DNA from: Weissella viridescens
GTDB lineage: Bacteria > Bacillota > Bacilli > Lactobacillales > Lactobacillaceae
Direction: 5' to 3'
DNA length: 64,000 nt
Assembly: GCF_003862435.1 (NCBI RefSeq)
Contig: NZ_RHGY01000007.1
Location: 32,228 to 96,227 of the forward strand
Positions within the stretch are counted from its first letter, which is position 1. Every line of letters begins with the position of its first letter. The position numbers were made by a program, and so were the translations under genes. The notes beneath the pieces are model-generated. The model was not told the origin of the DNA. It saw only the letters and a list, made by a program, of their open reading frames with translations, and searched no databases. Positions 49,333 through 59,076 of this stretch are shown piece after piece.

Positions 49333-50598
49333 ATGAGTGAACAAGTGAAAATTGCTGGTGTTGCAGCAACTGATTTAGCTAAGGAATATGGCACACCTTT
49401 ATATGTGTACGATGTACCACAAATGCGCCAACAAATGCGTGACTTCAAGCAAGCGTTTGAAGATCGCGGTGTGGCATACGCTGTTTCTTATGCTTCAAAG
49501 GCGTTTGCTACAGTCGCCATGTATGAAGTTGTCAAGCAAGAAGGCTTGCACATTGATATTGTGTCAGGTGGTGAATTGTATACGGCCCGCCGCGCCGATT
49601 TCCCAATGGAAAACATTTCATTTAATGGAAACAATAAGTCAGCAGAAGAATTGCAAATGGCAATTGAATATGGTGTCGGGACGATTATTATTGATAACTT
49701 CTATGAATTGCATCTATTAGAAGACCTGCTCGCCCAAGCTAATAAAACACAAGATGTGCTCTTACGTGTTTCACCAGGTATCTCAGCGCATACGCACGAA
49801 TACATTTCAACCGGGCAAGTCGATAGTAAATTCGGGTTCGACGTCGATAGTGGTCAAATGGTTGAAGCCGTTAAACTTGCGTTGGCGAGTGAACATTTAA
49901 ATGTGCTGGGACTCCATGCCCACATTGGTTCACAAATTTTTGAAGAAGCTGGCTTCCAAGGCGTTGCAACACGCTTAGTTGAATTGGCAGAACAAGCTGG
50001 TTTTGTACCTAAAGTCTTGGATGTTGGGGGTGGCTTTGGTATTCGTTACACTGAAGATGATCAACCATTACCACCTACCACATTGGTTGATGACATTATC
50101 ACCAGTATTGAAACGGCGACGCAAGCACGTGACCTCCCAATGCCAGAAATCTGGATTGAACCTGGTCGCTCAATTGCTGGACCATCAGGTTACAGCTTAT
50201 ATACGGTAGGCTCACGTAAGGACTTGCCTGGTATGCGTCATTATGTTGCCGTTGATGGTGGAATGGGTGATAATATTCGACCAGCGCTCTATCAAGCCGA
50301 CTACGAGGCTGAATTAGCTGAACCAGCTGATGAGCGTGAAACTGAAGCTATTCGCTTAGTTGGTAAGTATTGTGAATCTGGTGATATTTTGATTGATGAG
50401 CAAACTTTGCCTAAACTTGAACCTGGCGATGTCGTCGTTATGAACGCAACTGGCGCTTATGGTTACTCAATGGCTTCAAATTATAACCGTAATCCACGAC
50501 CTGGGGTTGTGTTTGTTGAAAATGGGCAATCACAAGAAGTTGTCCAACGTGAAACCTATGCTGATATGGTCCGCTTGGATCATCACTATGAACTTTAA
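49333..50598 (+). CDS. lysA: diaminopimelate decarboxylase
   Basis: 421 aa. PLP Lys56 in [15 protein letters not shown], the glycine-rich phosphate loop VGGGFG, EPGRSI, and the C-terminal CESGD and GAYGYSMAS from the neighbouring subunit. It decarboxylates meso-DAP to L-lysine. AAGGAG precedes the ATG. Confidence 0.96.
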   Translation: MSEQVKIAGVAATDLAKEYGTPLYVYDVPQMRQQMRDFKQAFEDRGVAYAVSYASKAFATVAMYEVVKQEGLHIDIVSGGELYTARRADFPMENISFNGNNKSAEELQMAIEYGVGTIIIDNFYELHLLEDLLAQANKTQDVLLRVSPGISAHTHEYISTGQVDSKFGFDVDSGQMVEAVKLALASEHLNVLGLHAHIGSQIFEEAGFQGVATRLVELAEQAGFVPKVLDVGGGFGIRYTEDDQPLPPTTLVDDIITSIETATQARDLPMPEIWIEPGRSIAGPSGYSLYTVGSRKDLPGMRHYVAVDGGMGDNIRPALYQADYEAELAEPADERETEAIRLVGKYCESGDILIDEQTLPKLEPGDVVVMNATGAYGYSMASNYNRNPRPGVVFVENGQSQEVVQRETYADMVRLDHHYEL

Positions 50599-50623
50599 TC
50601 GGATTGAAATAAGGGAGAATACT

Positions 50624-51343
50624 ATGACTGAATTATCTGCAGAAGACATTATCAACACCATTGCAACCGCACCGAAGTTGACGCCTGTGCGTGTCGACAT
50701 TGCTGGGGATGGTGCCCTTAAGATTTTGGAATTTCCAGAGGGCGTTGAAGCTTTCTTAAATGAAGATACAGGAGTTATCTACGGAGATTGGGCCGCCATT
50801 AAGCCAGTTTTGGATGATAATGAAGCCTTGATTAGCCAAACACACGTCGAAATTTTAGCCCGTAATTCAGGTGTCCCTTTGTTGGATTACGACAATATTC
50901 CAGCTCGGATTGAGCCAGGTGCCATTATCCGTGATCAAGTGGTCATTGGACAAAATGCGGTCATTATGATGGGTGCTACCATTAATATTGGTGCCGAAAT
51001 CGGTGAGGCTTCAATGATTGATATGGGAGCAGTTCTTGGTGGTCGTGCCTTAGTGGGAAAACATTCACACATCGGTGCTAACGCCGTTTTGGCCGGGGTA
51101 GTTGAACCAGCCTCTGCACAACCCGTTCGTGTTGGTGATAACGTTTTGGTTGGTGCTGGTGCGGTCATTATTGAAGGTGTGCAAGTCGGAGACAATGCCG
51201 TTGTTGCTGCGGGTGCCATCGTCACAGATGATGTACCAGCAAACACTGTTGTTGCTGGTGTTCCAGCCAAGGTCATTAAGACTTTGGATGATCAAACAAA
51301 GAGTAAAACGGCTTTGGTCGATGCCCTTCGTCAACTAGACTAA
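50624..51343 (+). CDS. dapH: tetrahydrodipicolinate N-acetyltransferase
   Basis: 239 aa. The start at 50624 has AGGGAG upstream; the frame opens earlier within lysA. An N-terminal domain (about 1-85) is followed by a left-handed parallel beta-helix of hexapeptide repeats (about 95-215; [33 protein letters not shown]). This is the acetyl-CoA-dependent form (DapH/DapD of Bacillus), so the operon uses the N-acetyl route to DAP. Confidence 0.93.
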   Translation: MTELSAEDIINTIATAPKLTPVRVDIAGDGALKILEFPEGVEAFLNEDTGVIYGDWAAIKPVLDDNEALISQTHVEILARNSGVPLLDYDNIPARIEPGAIIRDQVVIGQNAVIMMGATINIGAEIGEASMIDMGAVLGGRALVGKHSHIGANAVLAGVVEPASAQPVRVGDNVLVGAGAVIIEGVQVGDNAVVAAGAIVTDDVPANTVVAGVPAKVIKTLDDQTKSKTALVDALRQLD

Positions 51344-51355
51344 GGAGAATCAGAC

Positions 51356-52522
51356 ATGGCTGAAGCATTATTAGATGAAGCACAGTTAGTTGAAATCAGA
51401 CGTGATTTACATCAAATTCCAGAACTGGCATTAGAAGAAACTGAAACACATGATTACTTGAAGGCCGTTATCGCAGATTGGCAAGCACCTTGGATGGAAA
51501 TTCGAGAAGTGCCTGAATTACCAACGGCGATTTTGGTACGTTTGAAAGGCTCAGATCCACAACGGACCTTAGGCTATCGAACGGATATTGATGGTTTACC
51601 TATCGATGAAGAAACCGGCTTACCATTTGCCTCGAAACATCCGGGGAAGATGCACGCCTGTGGGCACGATATGCATATGACCGTCGCCTTAGGTGTTTTG
51701 CATTACTACACTGTACACCAACCAAAAGATAATCTTGTATTTCTTTTTCAACCAGCTGAAGAAGAAGAATTTGGTGGTAAGAAACTATATGATTTAGGTG
51801 TTTTCAGTGGTGAATGGCGTCCCGATGAATTTTATGGGTTGCATGATAATCCAGCATTACCAGCTGGGCAAATTGCGACACGCCAAGGAACGCTTTTTGC
51901 TGGATCATGCGTGGTTCGGATTACTTTCTCGGGTGCCGGAGGGCATGCAGCTATGCCACATCTGACCAATGATGCTTTATTGGCTGGAGCTAGTTTTGTT
52001 TCAGCCGTGCAATCCATTGTTTCGCGTAATCTCAACCCAGTTGATGCTGGTGTGGTGACATTTGGGAGCTTCCATGCTGGTGGTAGTGTGGGAAACATTA
52101 TTGCTAGTGAAGCTAAACTCATTGGAACCATGCGGGGACTTACCCAAAAGAATTTAGAAATGATGATGGCACGTATGACGCGCATTGCTAATGGCGTTGC
52201 CGAAACATTTAATGTAGATGTTGATTTTGAGTTAGAGCAGGGTGGCTACCAGCCTGTCGAAAATGACCCAGAGACAACGGCACGGTTTATTGATTTTATG
52301 GAAAATGCGGATGATGTTGACTTCAGTGATATTGATTCAGCGATGACTGCCGAAGATTTTGGGTATTTGCTCCATCAAATTCCCGGAACAATGTTCTGGT
52401 TAGGCGTAAATGATCCACAACACAATCTACATCAAGCAACTTTAAGTCCAGATGAAGCGGCGCTAGTACCTGGGGTACAAGCAATTACGGAATTCTTGGA
52501 CTGGCGCATGACACAAGCATAA
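51356..52522 (+). CDS. N-acetyldiaminopimelate deacetylase (M20)
   Basis: 388 aa. RRDLHQIPELALEE near the start, metal ligands in HACGHDMHMT, PAEEEEFGG, GLHDNP and a late His in HNLHQ. The small lid domain has GAGGHAAMP. It belongs to the amidohydrolase branch of M20 (YkuR type) which removes the acetyl group from N-acetyl-LL-DAP. Its place after dapH fixes the assignment. AAGGAG precedes the ATG. Confidence 0.92.
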   Translation: MAEALLDEAQLVEIRRDLHQIPELALEETETHDYLKAVIADWQAPWMEIREVPELPTAILVRLKGSDPQRTLGYRTDIDGLPIDEETGLPFASKHPGKMHACGHDMHMTVALGVLHYYTVHQPKDNLVFLFQPAEEEEFGGKKLYDLGVFSGEWRPDEFYGLHDNPALPAGQIATRQGTLFAGSCVVRITFSGAGGHAAMPHLTNDALLAGASFVSAVQSIVSRNLNPVDAGVVTFGSFHAGGSVGNIIASEAKLIGTMRGLTQKNLEMMMARMTRIANGVAETFNVDVDFELEQGGYQPVENDPETTARFIDFMENADDVDFSDIDSAMTAEDFGYLLHQIPGTMFWLGVNDPQHNLHQATLSPDEAALVPGVQAITEFLDWRMTQA

Positions 52523-52533
52523 GGAGCACAAAC

Positions 52534-53427
52534 ATGTACGAAGATATTAACTTGATTACAGCAATTATTACGCCATTTACCGATGACGGGCTTGAAATTG
52601 ACTATCCAGCCTTGGATAAATTAACGGATCGTTTGATTGATGAAGGAACACAAGGTTTTGTCATTGGTGGTACAACTGGTGAAGCACCAACTTTAACGCA
52701 TTTAGAAAAAATTGCACTGTATACGCATTTTGCTGATTATGTTGGCGCACGTGGCATTGTGATTGCCAATGTGGGTGACAACAATACGCAACACTCAGCA
52801 TTGTTTGCCAAAGAAGTCAGTGACATTGATGGCGTGGACGCAGTCTTAGCCGTGACACCTTACTACAATAAGCCAAGTCAAGCGGGGATGATTGAACACT
52901 TCCGTGCGATTGCAACCGCCGCAACTGTACCCGTGATGCTATACAACATTCCAGGTCGTTCAGCAGTTGGTTTAACCAATGAAAGTGTCTTGACGTTAGC
53001 CCAACACGATAATATCAATGCGATTAAGCAAGTCACGACAATTGATGACTTAAGCTACCTTGTTGAAAATACACCAGATGATTTTTGGGTTTATACAGGT
53101 GAAGACGCGCAAACCTTGGCTGCGAAAGCTGTCGGGGCGCAAGGGACAATTTCAGTGACGTCACATATTTATGGTCCTGAAATGGCAGCCTTGTTTACTG
53201 CGCTTGAGGTTGGGGATGTTCCAGAAGCTGGACGTTTACAACGTTGGTTAACACCAAAGATGAGCGCCTTGTTTGCTTATCCATCACCAGCACCCGTTAA
53301 AGCAATTTTGGCGGAACATGGTGAAGTCGAAAATACAACCCGCCTCCCAATCTTGCCTTTGAACGAAACTGAAACGGCGCATCTTCATGAATTATTGGCG
53401 GATCAAGGTGAGGAGGACCAAGCCTAA
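52534..53427 (+). CDS. dapA: 4-hydroxy-tetrahydrodipicolinate synthase
   Basis: 297 aa TIM barrel. GGTTGEAPTL (pyruvate carboxylate and Thr), Tyr in VMLYNIPGRS (about 137) and the Schiff-base Lys165 in NAIKQVT are present. It condenses pyruvate with aspartate semialdehyde. The last base overlaps the dapB start (TAATG). Confidence 0.96.
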   Translation: MYEDINLITAIITPFTDDGLEIDYPALDKLTDRLIDEGTQGFVIGGTTGEAPTLTHLEKIALYTHFADYVGARGIVIANVGDNNTQHSALFAKEVSDIDGVDAVLAVTPYYNKPSQAGMIEHFRAIATAATVPVMLYNIPGRSAVGLTNESVLTLAQHDNINAIKQVTTIDDLSYLVENTPDDFWVYTGEDAQTLAAKAVGAQGTISVTSHIYGPEMAALFTALEVGDVPEAGRLQRWLTPKMSALFAYPSPAPVKAILAEHGEVENTTRLPILPLNETETAHLHELLADQGEEDQA

Positions 53428-54176
53428 TGACAAAAGTATTGCTAGCCGGTGGCTTTGGTAAAATGGGCCAAGCGATTCAAAAACAAATCGCACAAACTGA
53501 TGGCCTGGAGTTAGTGGGGATTTTAGCACCACATCCGAAACCCGCAGATGTCCCCGTTTTTGAGGGCCTTGATTTAATTGACGTTCGTGCTGATGTTTGG
53601 GTAGATGTGACAACGCCTGGAACGGTTTATGATAATGCTGAATATGCCCTTAATGCCGATATGGATGTTGTGATTGGAACGAGTGGTCTCACAGAAGCAC
53701 AAACTGATGCCCTTAAAAAATTGGCGCAAAACAAAAAGCGTCATGTTTTGGTTGTTCCAAACTTTTCAATTTCTGCCGTATTGATGATGCATTTTGCAGG
53801 TCAAGCAGCCAAATACATGCCGGATGCTGAAATTTTGGAAATTCACCATCAAGACAAGCTTGATGCACCTTCTGGAACAGCGCGGGCAACGGCTAAAAAA
53901 ATTGCGGACGGTCGTCGTGAAGACCCACGTTTAGTTGGTGTTGGCCAACCGGCTCGAGGTGAAGACATCAATGACGTACAAGTACACGCTATGCGTTTAC
54001 CGGGTTACTTGGCGCACGAAGAGGTTATTTTTGGTGCCACAGGCGAATCACTGCACATCAGTCAGGATTCTATTTCACGTGAGTCGTTTATGGCTGGTGT
54101 GGTCTTAGCAATTGAACACGTAGACCAAGTGGGTGATTATTTAGCAGTTGGTTTAGATGCAGTTATGGATCTGTAA
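53427..54176 (+). CDS. dapB: 4-hydroxy-tetrahydrodipicolinate reductase
   Basis: 249 aa. N-terminal nucleotide-binding GGFGKMG, the catalytic EIHHQDKLDAPSGTA block (His and Lys) and a C-terminal HVDQVGDY tail. It reduces the DapA product with NAD(P)H. GGAGG lies 10 nt upstream, inside dapA. Confidence 0.95.
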   Translation: MTKVLLAGGFGKMGQAIQKQIAQTDGLELVGILAPHPKPADVPVFEGLDLIDVRADVWVDVTTPGTVYDNAEYALNADMDVVIGTSGLTEAQTDALKKLAQNKKRHVLVVPNFSISAVLMMHFAGQAAKYMPDAEILEIHHQDKLDAPSGTARATAKKIADGRREDPRLVGVGQPARGEDINDVQVHAMRLPGYLAHEEVIFGATGESLHISQDSISRESFMAGVVLAIEHVDQVGDYLAVGLDAVMDL

Positions 54177-54186
54177 GGAGAAACAA

Positions 54187-55281
54187 ATGTCAGAAGAAGG
54201 ATATCACATTGCGATTTTAGGGGCGACTGGCGCTGTGGGGAATCGCATTTTAGAACAGTTAGAACACTCAACCATTCCAGTAAAATCAGTTAAGCTTTTG
54301 GCGTCGGAACGGTCACTTGGGAAGCATTTGACCTTTAATGGCGAGGCGATTCCTGTTGAATTGGCAGAACCAGATGCTTTTGAGGGGATTGATATTGTGT
54401 TAGCATCTGCGGGCGGTTCCGTGTCAGCTGAATTAGCACCCGAAGCCGTAAAACGCGGAGCAGTTGTCGTTGATAACTCTTCATATTGGCGCATGAATGA
54501 ACGTGTGCCTTTAGTTGTTCCGGAAGTAAATTCAGAAGCGTTACGTCAACACCAAGGGATTATTGCTAATCCAAATTGTTCAACGATTCAAATGGTTGTG
54601 GCACTTAAGCCAATTCAAGATCAGTTTGGGTTGAATCAAGTGATTGTTTCAACCTATCAGGCTGCCTCTGGTGCTGGCCAAAGTGCGATGGATGAAGTGA
54701 TTTCTGAAGCACAAGCATTTATTGATGGTAATCGCGCAATCATGAATGAAGATGCCCATATTTTGCCGGTGAAGGGTGATGCTAAACACTATCCTTTGGC
54801 ATTTAATCTCCTTGCGCAAATCGATGTCTTTGAAGATGAGGGTTATACCCATGAAGAGTATAAAATGATTGAAGAGACAAAGAAGATTATGTTGGGGGAT
54901 CCAAAGGCGACAGGGCTTAAGGTGACAGCAACAACCGTCCGTGTTCCAGTTATTATTGGACACGGAGAAAGTGTTTATTTTGAAGTTGACGACAAGTCAG
55001 CTACACGTGAAAGCGTACAAGCAGCCTTTGCGGGAGCCGATGGCGTGGTTCTTCAAGATGATCCGGACCACCAAATTTATCCACAACCTTTGTTAGCAGA
55101 AGGCTCACGTGACACATTTGTTGGACGTGTCCGTCGTGATTTGGAAAATGAAGGTGCCTTTCATGCGTGGATTGTCTCTGACAATTTGTTGAAGGGTGCG
55201 GCCTGGAATACTGTCGAGATTGCAGAACAATTAGTTAATGATGATTTGGTTCGCGTTCCTGAAAATGTGAATTGGGATTAA
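54187..55281 (+). CDS. asd: aspartate-semialdehyde dehydrogenase
   Basis: 364 aa from the ATG at 54187 (AAGGAG upstream). GATGAVGNRI nucleotide loop, catalytic Cys131 in NPNCSTIQM, and a late His in GRVRRDLENEGAFHAWIVSDN. It converts aspartyl phosphate to the semialdehyde that DapA uses. Last gene of the lysine operon, which thus lacks an aminotransferase and dapF. Confidence 0.95.
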   Translation: MSEEGYHIAILGATGAVGNRILEQLEHSTIPVKSVKLLASERSLGKHLTFNGEAIPVELAEPDAFEGIDIVLASAGGSVSAELAPEAVKRGAVVVDNSSYWRMNERVPLVVPEVNSEALRQHQGIIANPNCSTIQMVVALKPIQDQFGLNQVIVSTYQAASGAGQSAMDEVISEAQAFIDGNRAIMNEDAHILPVKGDAKHYPLAFNLLAQIDVFEDEGYTHEEYKMIEETKKIMLGDPKATGLKVTATTVRVPVIIGHGESVYFEVDDKSATRESVQAAFAGADGVVLQDDPDHQIYPQPLLAEGSRDTFVGRVRRDLENEGAFHAWIVSDNLLKGAAWNTVEIAEQLVNDDLVRVPENVNWD

Positions 55282-55282
55282 T

Positions 55283-55310
55283 AAAAAAGAGGCCATTGGC
55301 CTCTTTTTTT
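55283..55310. terminator. lysine operon terminator (bidirectional)
   Basis: AAAAGAGGCC-ATT-GGCCTCTTTT with extended A- and T-runs; also serves the convergent GNAT gene. Confidence 0.9.
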
Positions 55311-55343
55311 GTACAAATTTTAAAAAAAATTTAAATGGACGAT

Positions 55344-55886
55344 TTAATCTGCCAATTTTGTATAAAGGAATACGTCACGATATTCGCCCTCATTGATGAT
55401 CTGGTCTTTTAAAGTGGCTTCGTAGGTGAAACCAGCATGTTCAGCTACAGCAATACTCTTTTCATTAAGCGTGTCGATTTCAATCGTGAGCTTATGAAAG
55501 CCGAGGTCGGTTAATGCACGTTGTGTTAATTGTTTGACGGCTTCGGTCATGATGCCGAAACCCTGATACGTTGGATCTAACCAATAACCAATTTTGGCAT
55601 GATGAATTTCTGCCTCAAGATCATGTAAATCGATGGTACCAGAAGGATGACCATCAACGAGAATGACCAGTGACAGTAACTCATATTGGGCATTCTTCAT
55701 GCGGGCATCATTAATGAATGCTACTTCTGCTTCAACTGAATCAGTTGTGGTAGCCCAAGGCAACCATTTTGCGAATTCAGACACATGTGTTTGAATAACG
55801 TTAAACAATGCGGGCGCATAAGTACTTTCTGGGAAAACTAATTGCACTAGGCCAATGGGTGTTTCGAATTCGGTAAAGACAAACAT
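55344..55886 (-). CDS. RimJ/RimL-type GNAT acetyltransferase
   Basis: 180 aa. Start at 55886 behind AAGGGGGG. Segments LGYWLDP-like IGYWLDPTYQGFGIMTEAV (acetyl-CoA motif) and LNEKSIAVAEHAGFTYE are typical of the RimJ/RimL branch, which acetylates protein N-termini or small amines. Substrate unknown. Confidence 0.87.
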   Translation of the reverse strand: MFVFTEFETPIGLVQLVFPESTYAPALFNVIQTHVSEFAKWLPWATTTDSVEAEVAFINDARMKNAQYELLSLVILVDGHPSGTIDLHDLEAEIHHAKIGYWLDPTYQGFGIMTEAVKQLTQRALTDLGFHKLTIEIDTLNEKSIAVAEHAGFTYEATLKDQIINEGEYRDVFLYTKLAD

Positions 55887-55997
55887 AACGAAACCCCCCT
55901 TAATAAATGTAATCGAAATTGTTGATGTGAGCATGTTGTTTACAATAAGTAAGTGTGTTACGCTGATTTAACTAATTAAAAGTAAGAGGTAAGGGAA

Positions 55998-56792
55998 ATG
56001 GATTTACACTTAAAACATAAAACAGCGCTAGTGACAGGCTCAACTAAGGGGATCGGGCATGCCATTGCCGAAAGTTTAGCACAAGAAGGAGTAAATGTCA
56101 TCATTAATGGACGTCGCGTAGAGACGGTCACGCAGGTACAAAGTGACTTACAAGCACGCTATCCTGAGGTAACCGTTGATGCCGCACCTTTTGACTTGAG
56201 CCAAGAAACGGAACGCGCTGAGCTTTATGAACGATTTCCTGACATTGATATCTTAGTCAATAACATGGCTATTTTTGAAGAGGCGACCTTTGCGGGGTTG
56301 ACTTTAGAAGATTGGCGTCATTATTTTGAAGTGAATGCGGTTTCGGGGATTGCCCTGGCAAAGTTTTATTTACCACGTCTTTTAGAAAAGGATGCCAATG
56401 GTCGCATTATTTTTATTGCAAGCGAAGCGGCTGTGATGCCTAGTCCAGAAATGCCCCATTATTCGATGACTAAGGCGATGAATTTAAGTCTGGCAAAGTC
56501 TTTGAGTATGCAGACGGCGGGAACGACGGTGACAGTGAATACGGTCATGCCAGGGTCAACTTTAACTGAGGGCGTGCGCAGTCTATTAACGAGTTTGTAT
56601 CCTGATGTGACAAGTTTAGCTGAACAAGAACGTTTATTTATGTTAAATAATCGGCCCACATCGACGATTCAGCGGTTAATTAAACCTCAAGAAATCGGAG
56701 ATTTTGTCACGTATGTAGCGAGTCCCAAAGCCGGAGCCTTTTCAGGAGAGGCGTTACGGATGGATGGCGGTATCGTACCAACGATGAATTAA
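55998..56792 (+). CDS. SDR family oxidoreductase
   Basis: 264 aa classical SDR. TGSTKGIGHAI cofactor loop (about 13-23), NNMA, catalytic YSMTK (Tyr about 155), and a C-terminal LRMDGG. The INGRR after strand 2 suggests NADP preference. Substrate unknown. AGAGG precedes the ATG. Confidence 0.92.
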   Translation: MDLHLKHKTALVTGSTKGIGHAIAESLAQEGVNVIINGRRVETVTQVQSDLQARYPEVTVDAAPFDLSQETERAELYERFPDIDILVNNMAIFEEATFAGLTLEDWRHYFEVNAVSGIALAKFYLPRLLEKDANGRIIFIASEAAVMPSPEMPHYSMTKAMNLSLAKSLSMQTAGTTVTVNTVMPGSTLTEGVRSLLTSLYPDVTSLAEQERLFMLNNRPTSTIQRLIKPQEIGDFVTYVASPKAGAFSGEALRMDGGIVPTMN

Positions 56793-56823
56793 TAAAAAAG
56801 CGGTCCCCATTGGGCCGCTTTTT
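56793..56823. terminator. bidirectional terminator
   Basis: AAAAAGCGG with CCC pairs with GGG and CCGCTTTTT around ATT, between convergent genes. Confidence 0.82.
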
Positions 56824-56826
56824 GTA

Positions 56827-57309
56827 TTACTCGTTACCAGCATCAGTTTGGTCGGTGGTACCATCAGATGTGGCTGGTGCGACATCACCGTCGGCAGTTG
56901 CAACAACTGTACCATTTTTAAGACCAGCCAAGCTTTCCTTTTCATACTTTGTCAAAGGAATGTCATTCTTTTTGGCTGACTTAAGTGCAGTAGTCATAGG
57001 AACCCCTTGTTGATCGTGGAGATAGCCAACGTAAGATGTGCCATACTTCGTCATAAACGCTGATAAGCTAAGCTTCTTAGCATCATCTTTGACAGGGTTG
57101 GTTGATGCACTCACAGATGTTGTCGTTGCAGTTGACGACTCAGAGGAGCTATCAGCTTTGGCCAGACTCTTAGATGCGGCTTTATAAGAAGACTTTTGTT
57201 GCGCTTTGGCTTCAGCACGCTGCTTATTCTGGGTTATGCCGTAATAGGCTGTGGCAGCACATACTGCAAATACCGCAATGAGCATAAAAACAATACCATT
57301 TTTTTTCAT
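56827..57309 (-). CDS. membrane-anchored Ser-rich surface protein
   Basis: 160 aa. A hydrophobic N-terminal helix (about 6-24), a Lys/Gln segment, a Ser/Thr linker (about 42-72), then a small folded part (LSLSAFMTKYGTSYVGYLHDQ...) and an acidic tail with many Asp and Thr. No sorting motif or lipobox. Same design as the protein at 19849-20451 but with a different C-terminal part. AGGAG precedes the ATG. Function unknown. Confidence 0.75.
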   Translation of the reverse strand: MKKNGIVFMLIAVFAVCAATAYYGITQNKQRAEAKAQQKSSYKAASKSLAKADSSSESSTATTTSVSASTNPVKDDAKKLSLSAFMTKYGTSYVGYLHDQQGVPMTTALKSAKKNDIPLTKYEKESLAGLKNGTVVATADGDVAPATSDGTTDQTDAGNE

Positions 57310-57473
57310 AACCTATTTCTCCTATAGAACGGGTTTTCAATCAATGATTATTATAGCTGAGCTTAGCGTGTTCACAAAGTTAACTACTGTAATACAACCT
57401 TTTTTTAATATTTTTTACATAAATTAATGGACTTTTAGTTAGGAATTGTCGCAAAGCAAGCCGTAGGACTGCT

Positions 57474-58043
57474 TTATTTTGTATATTGACGAATACGTGG
57501 TGGTTCATAGTTTTCCATGAATTGGAACATGTTAGGTAAATTATCAAAGAAACCAAGTTTATCAAAATCAGCTTGCGTTAGAAATTCTGTCTGAACCATG
57601 GACATGAACATGTCTTGAATGGGTTGGTAAAAGTGGTTTACATCATAAAACACACAAGGGTTATCATTGTCGCCGATTCGGGCCCAAGAAAAGGCTTCAA
57701 CAATTTCTTCCAAAGTACCAGGCCCACCAGGTAAAGCTATACAGCCATCTGCCTGGGCTAACATCTTTTGTTTACGGACTGACATGTTTGGGACAATTTC
57801 TAAGTCTGTTAGACCAGGATGCGCGGCACCACGATCATAAAGGTTTTGCGGCATAATGCCATGGACAATACCACCATGATCCAAAACAGTTTGAGCGAGC
57901 AGTCCCATTAGGCCAACGCCACCACCACCATAAACAAGCTCTAGTTGGTGTTCCGCTAACCAGGTGCCTAAAGCGACAGTTGCTTGCGCATAAGCTGGCT
58001 CATTTCCAGTTGAAGCGCCACAATAAACAGCAATTTTTTGCAT
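57474..58043 (-). CDS. LOG family protein (TIGR00730)
   Basis: 189 aa. Start at 58043 with TTGGAG upstream. Family motifs GGGGVGLMG (about 45) and PGGPGTLEEI (about 107) build the nucleotide-binding and catalytic site of LOG proteins, which cleave nucleoside 5'-monophosphates to base and ribose 5-phosphate. Plant-type cytokinin activation is the named role; the bacterial substrate is open. Confidence 0.9.
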   Translation of the reverse strand: MQKIAVYCGASTGNEPAYAQATVALGTWLAEHQLELVYGGGGVGLMGLLAQTVLDHGGIVHGIMPQNLYDRGAAHPGLTDLEIVPNMSVRKQKMLAQADGCIALPGGPGTLEEIVEAFSWARIGDNDNPCVFYDVNHFYQPIQDMFMSMVQTEFLTQADFDKLGFFDNLPNMFQFMENYEPPRIRQYTK

Positions 58044-58100
58044 AATTCGACTCCAATTCATGTATTATTGAAATATAATATATCATACATGGAGGCGCTT

Positions 58101-58427
58101 ATGGACTTAGATACACATAAACAATGGTTAACGCATTTTTATGCTGAGCGAGGCTGGTTACAGCTTTCGTCATCCCGACGGTTGAACTTTTTAACTGAAG
58201 AAGTTGGGGAACTTTCTCAGGCAATTCGTCGTTTTGAAATTGGGCGAGATCATCCGGGAGAAAAGCCACAAACAGTAAGTGAAGAGAAAGCACATATTGT
58301 GGAGGAGTTAGCTGATGTGTTGGATGAAGTGCTGATTTTTTGTGATAAGTTTGGAATCGAGCCTGATGAACTCTTGCAATATAGTGAAGATAAGTTAAAG
58401 GGACGCTTTAAGTCCGAGACAAACTAA
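58101..58427 (+). CDS. MazG-like nucleotide pyrophosphohydrolase
   Basis: 108 aa from the ATG at 58101 (GGAGG 5 nt upstream). All-alpha fold with the metal-binding pairs in TEEVGEL and EELADVLDE. Such small MazG-like enzymes hydrolyse non-canonical or excess NTPs. Divergent from the LOG gene across 57 bp; the two may share a promoter region, both acting on nucleotides. Confidence 0.87.
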   Translation: MDLDTHKQWLTHFYAERGWLQLSSSRRLNFLTEEVGELSQAIRRFEIGRDHPGEKPQTVSEEKAHIVEELADVLDEVLIFCDKFGIEPDELLQYSEDKLKGRFKSETN

Positions 58428-58461
58428 AAGACGCACACCAGTGATGGCGTACGTCTTTTTT
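58426..58461. terminator. terminator between mazG-like and pentapeptide genes
   Basis: AAAAGACG pairs with CGTCTTTT, with an inner CCA/TGG pairing and T-run. Confidence 0.7.
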
Positions 58462-59044
58462 ATTTGATTTTAACGCCAAGGTTCGTCATGAAAATGGCTG
58501 CCTGGGCTTGGGTAAGTGAACAACCAGTCATGAGTTCTGGTGAGAAGACTAGACTGTCAAAGGTACTATTCGAAAAATCAACGCCTTTTAGTGGCGTGCC
58601 ACCAAAATCAGCGCCATCCATGGTGCAGTCATTGAATGTTGTTTTTTTAATAGCGGATAAATTTTGGAAGTAGCTTTCAGTGAGTGGCGTTGACGTGAAA
58701 TTCACATTGGTCATTTTTGCCTCAGAAAAATTAGCATATAAGGCATGGCAATTTTCATACTGTACATCTTTTAACTGTGCTTGGGCGAAGTCTGTACCGA
58801 CTAAACGACAATTCTCAAAATGCGTGCGATAAACGATGCTAGTTGACCAATCCATATTTGAAAAATCACAGTGGTTAAAGCACACATCTAAAATTTCACT
58901 TTCAGCAAAATCAATATCTGAAAAGGTACATTTTTCAAATGTCATCGTATCTAGTCGAATGAGGCTACCATCGTCATGAATTGTGCAATTTGTATACGTA
59001 CTACCATAAATCAAGTCGGTAAATGTTAGGGTTTCATCATGCAT
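58460..59044 (-). CDS. pentapeptide repeat protein
   Basis: 194 aa built of A(D/N)LXX-type units (FSDIDFAES, CDFSNMDWS, LVGTDFAQAQL, ANFSEAKMTNVNF, MDGADFGGTPL, VDFSNSTF) forming a right-handed quadrilateral beta-helix. No signal peptide. Some relatives (Qnr, MfpA) mimic DNA and protect gyrase; most have no known role. No evidence places this one in that group. AAAGGATG precedes the ATG. Confidence 0.87.
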   Translation of the reverse strand: MHDETLTFTDLIYGSTYTNCTIHDDGSLIRLDTMTFEKCTFSDIDFAESEILDVCFNHCDFSNMDWSTSIVYRTHFENCRLVGTDFAQAQLKDVQYENCHALYANFSEAKMTNVNFTSTPLTESYFQNLSAIKKTTFNDCTMDGADFGGTPLKGVDFSNSTFDSLVFSPELMTGCSLTQAQAAIFMTNLGVKIK

Positions 59045-59076
59045 GGGTTAGTTCATCCTTTGGTGTATAGAGTGAC

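Noticed and set aside
50935..51276. Minus-strand frame opposite dapH
   Set aside because: Pro/Thr/Ala-rich shadow of the hexapeptide repeats; no ribosome site, inside a well-supported gene.
54204..54494. Minus-strand frame opposite asd
   Set aside because: Shadow frame with low-complexity Ser/Ala content and no upstream signals.
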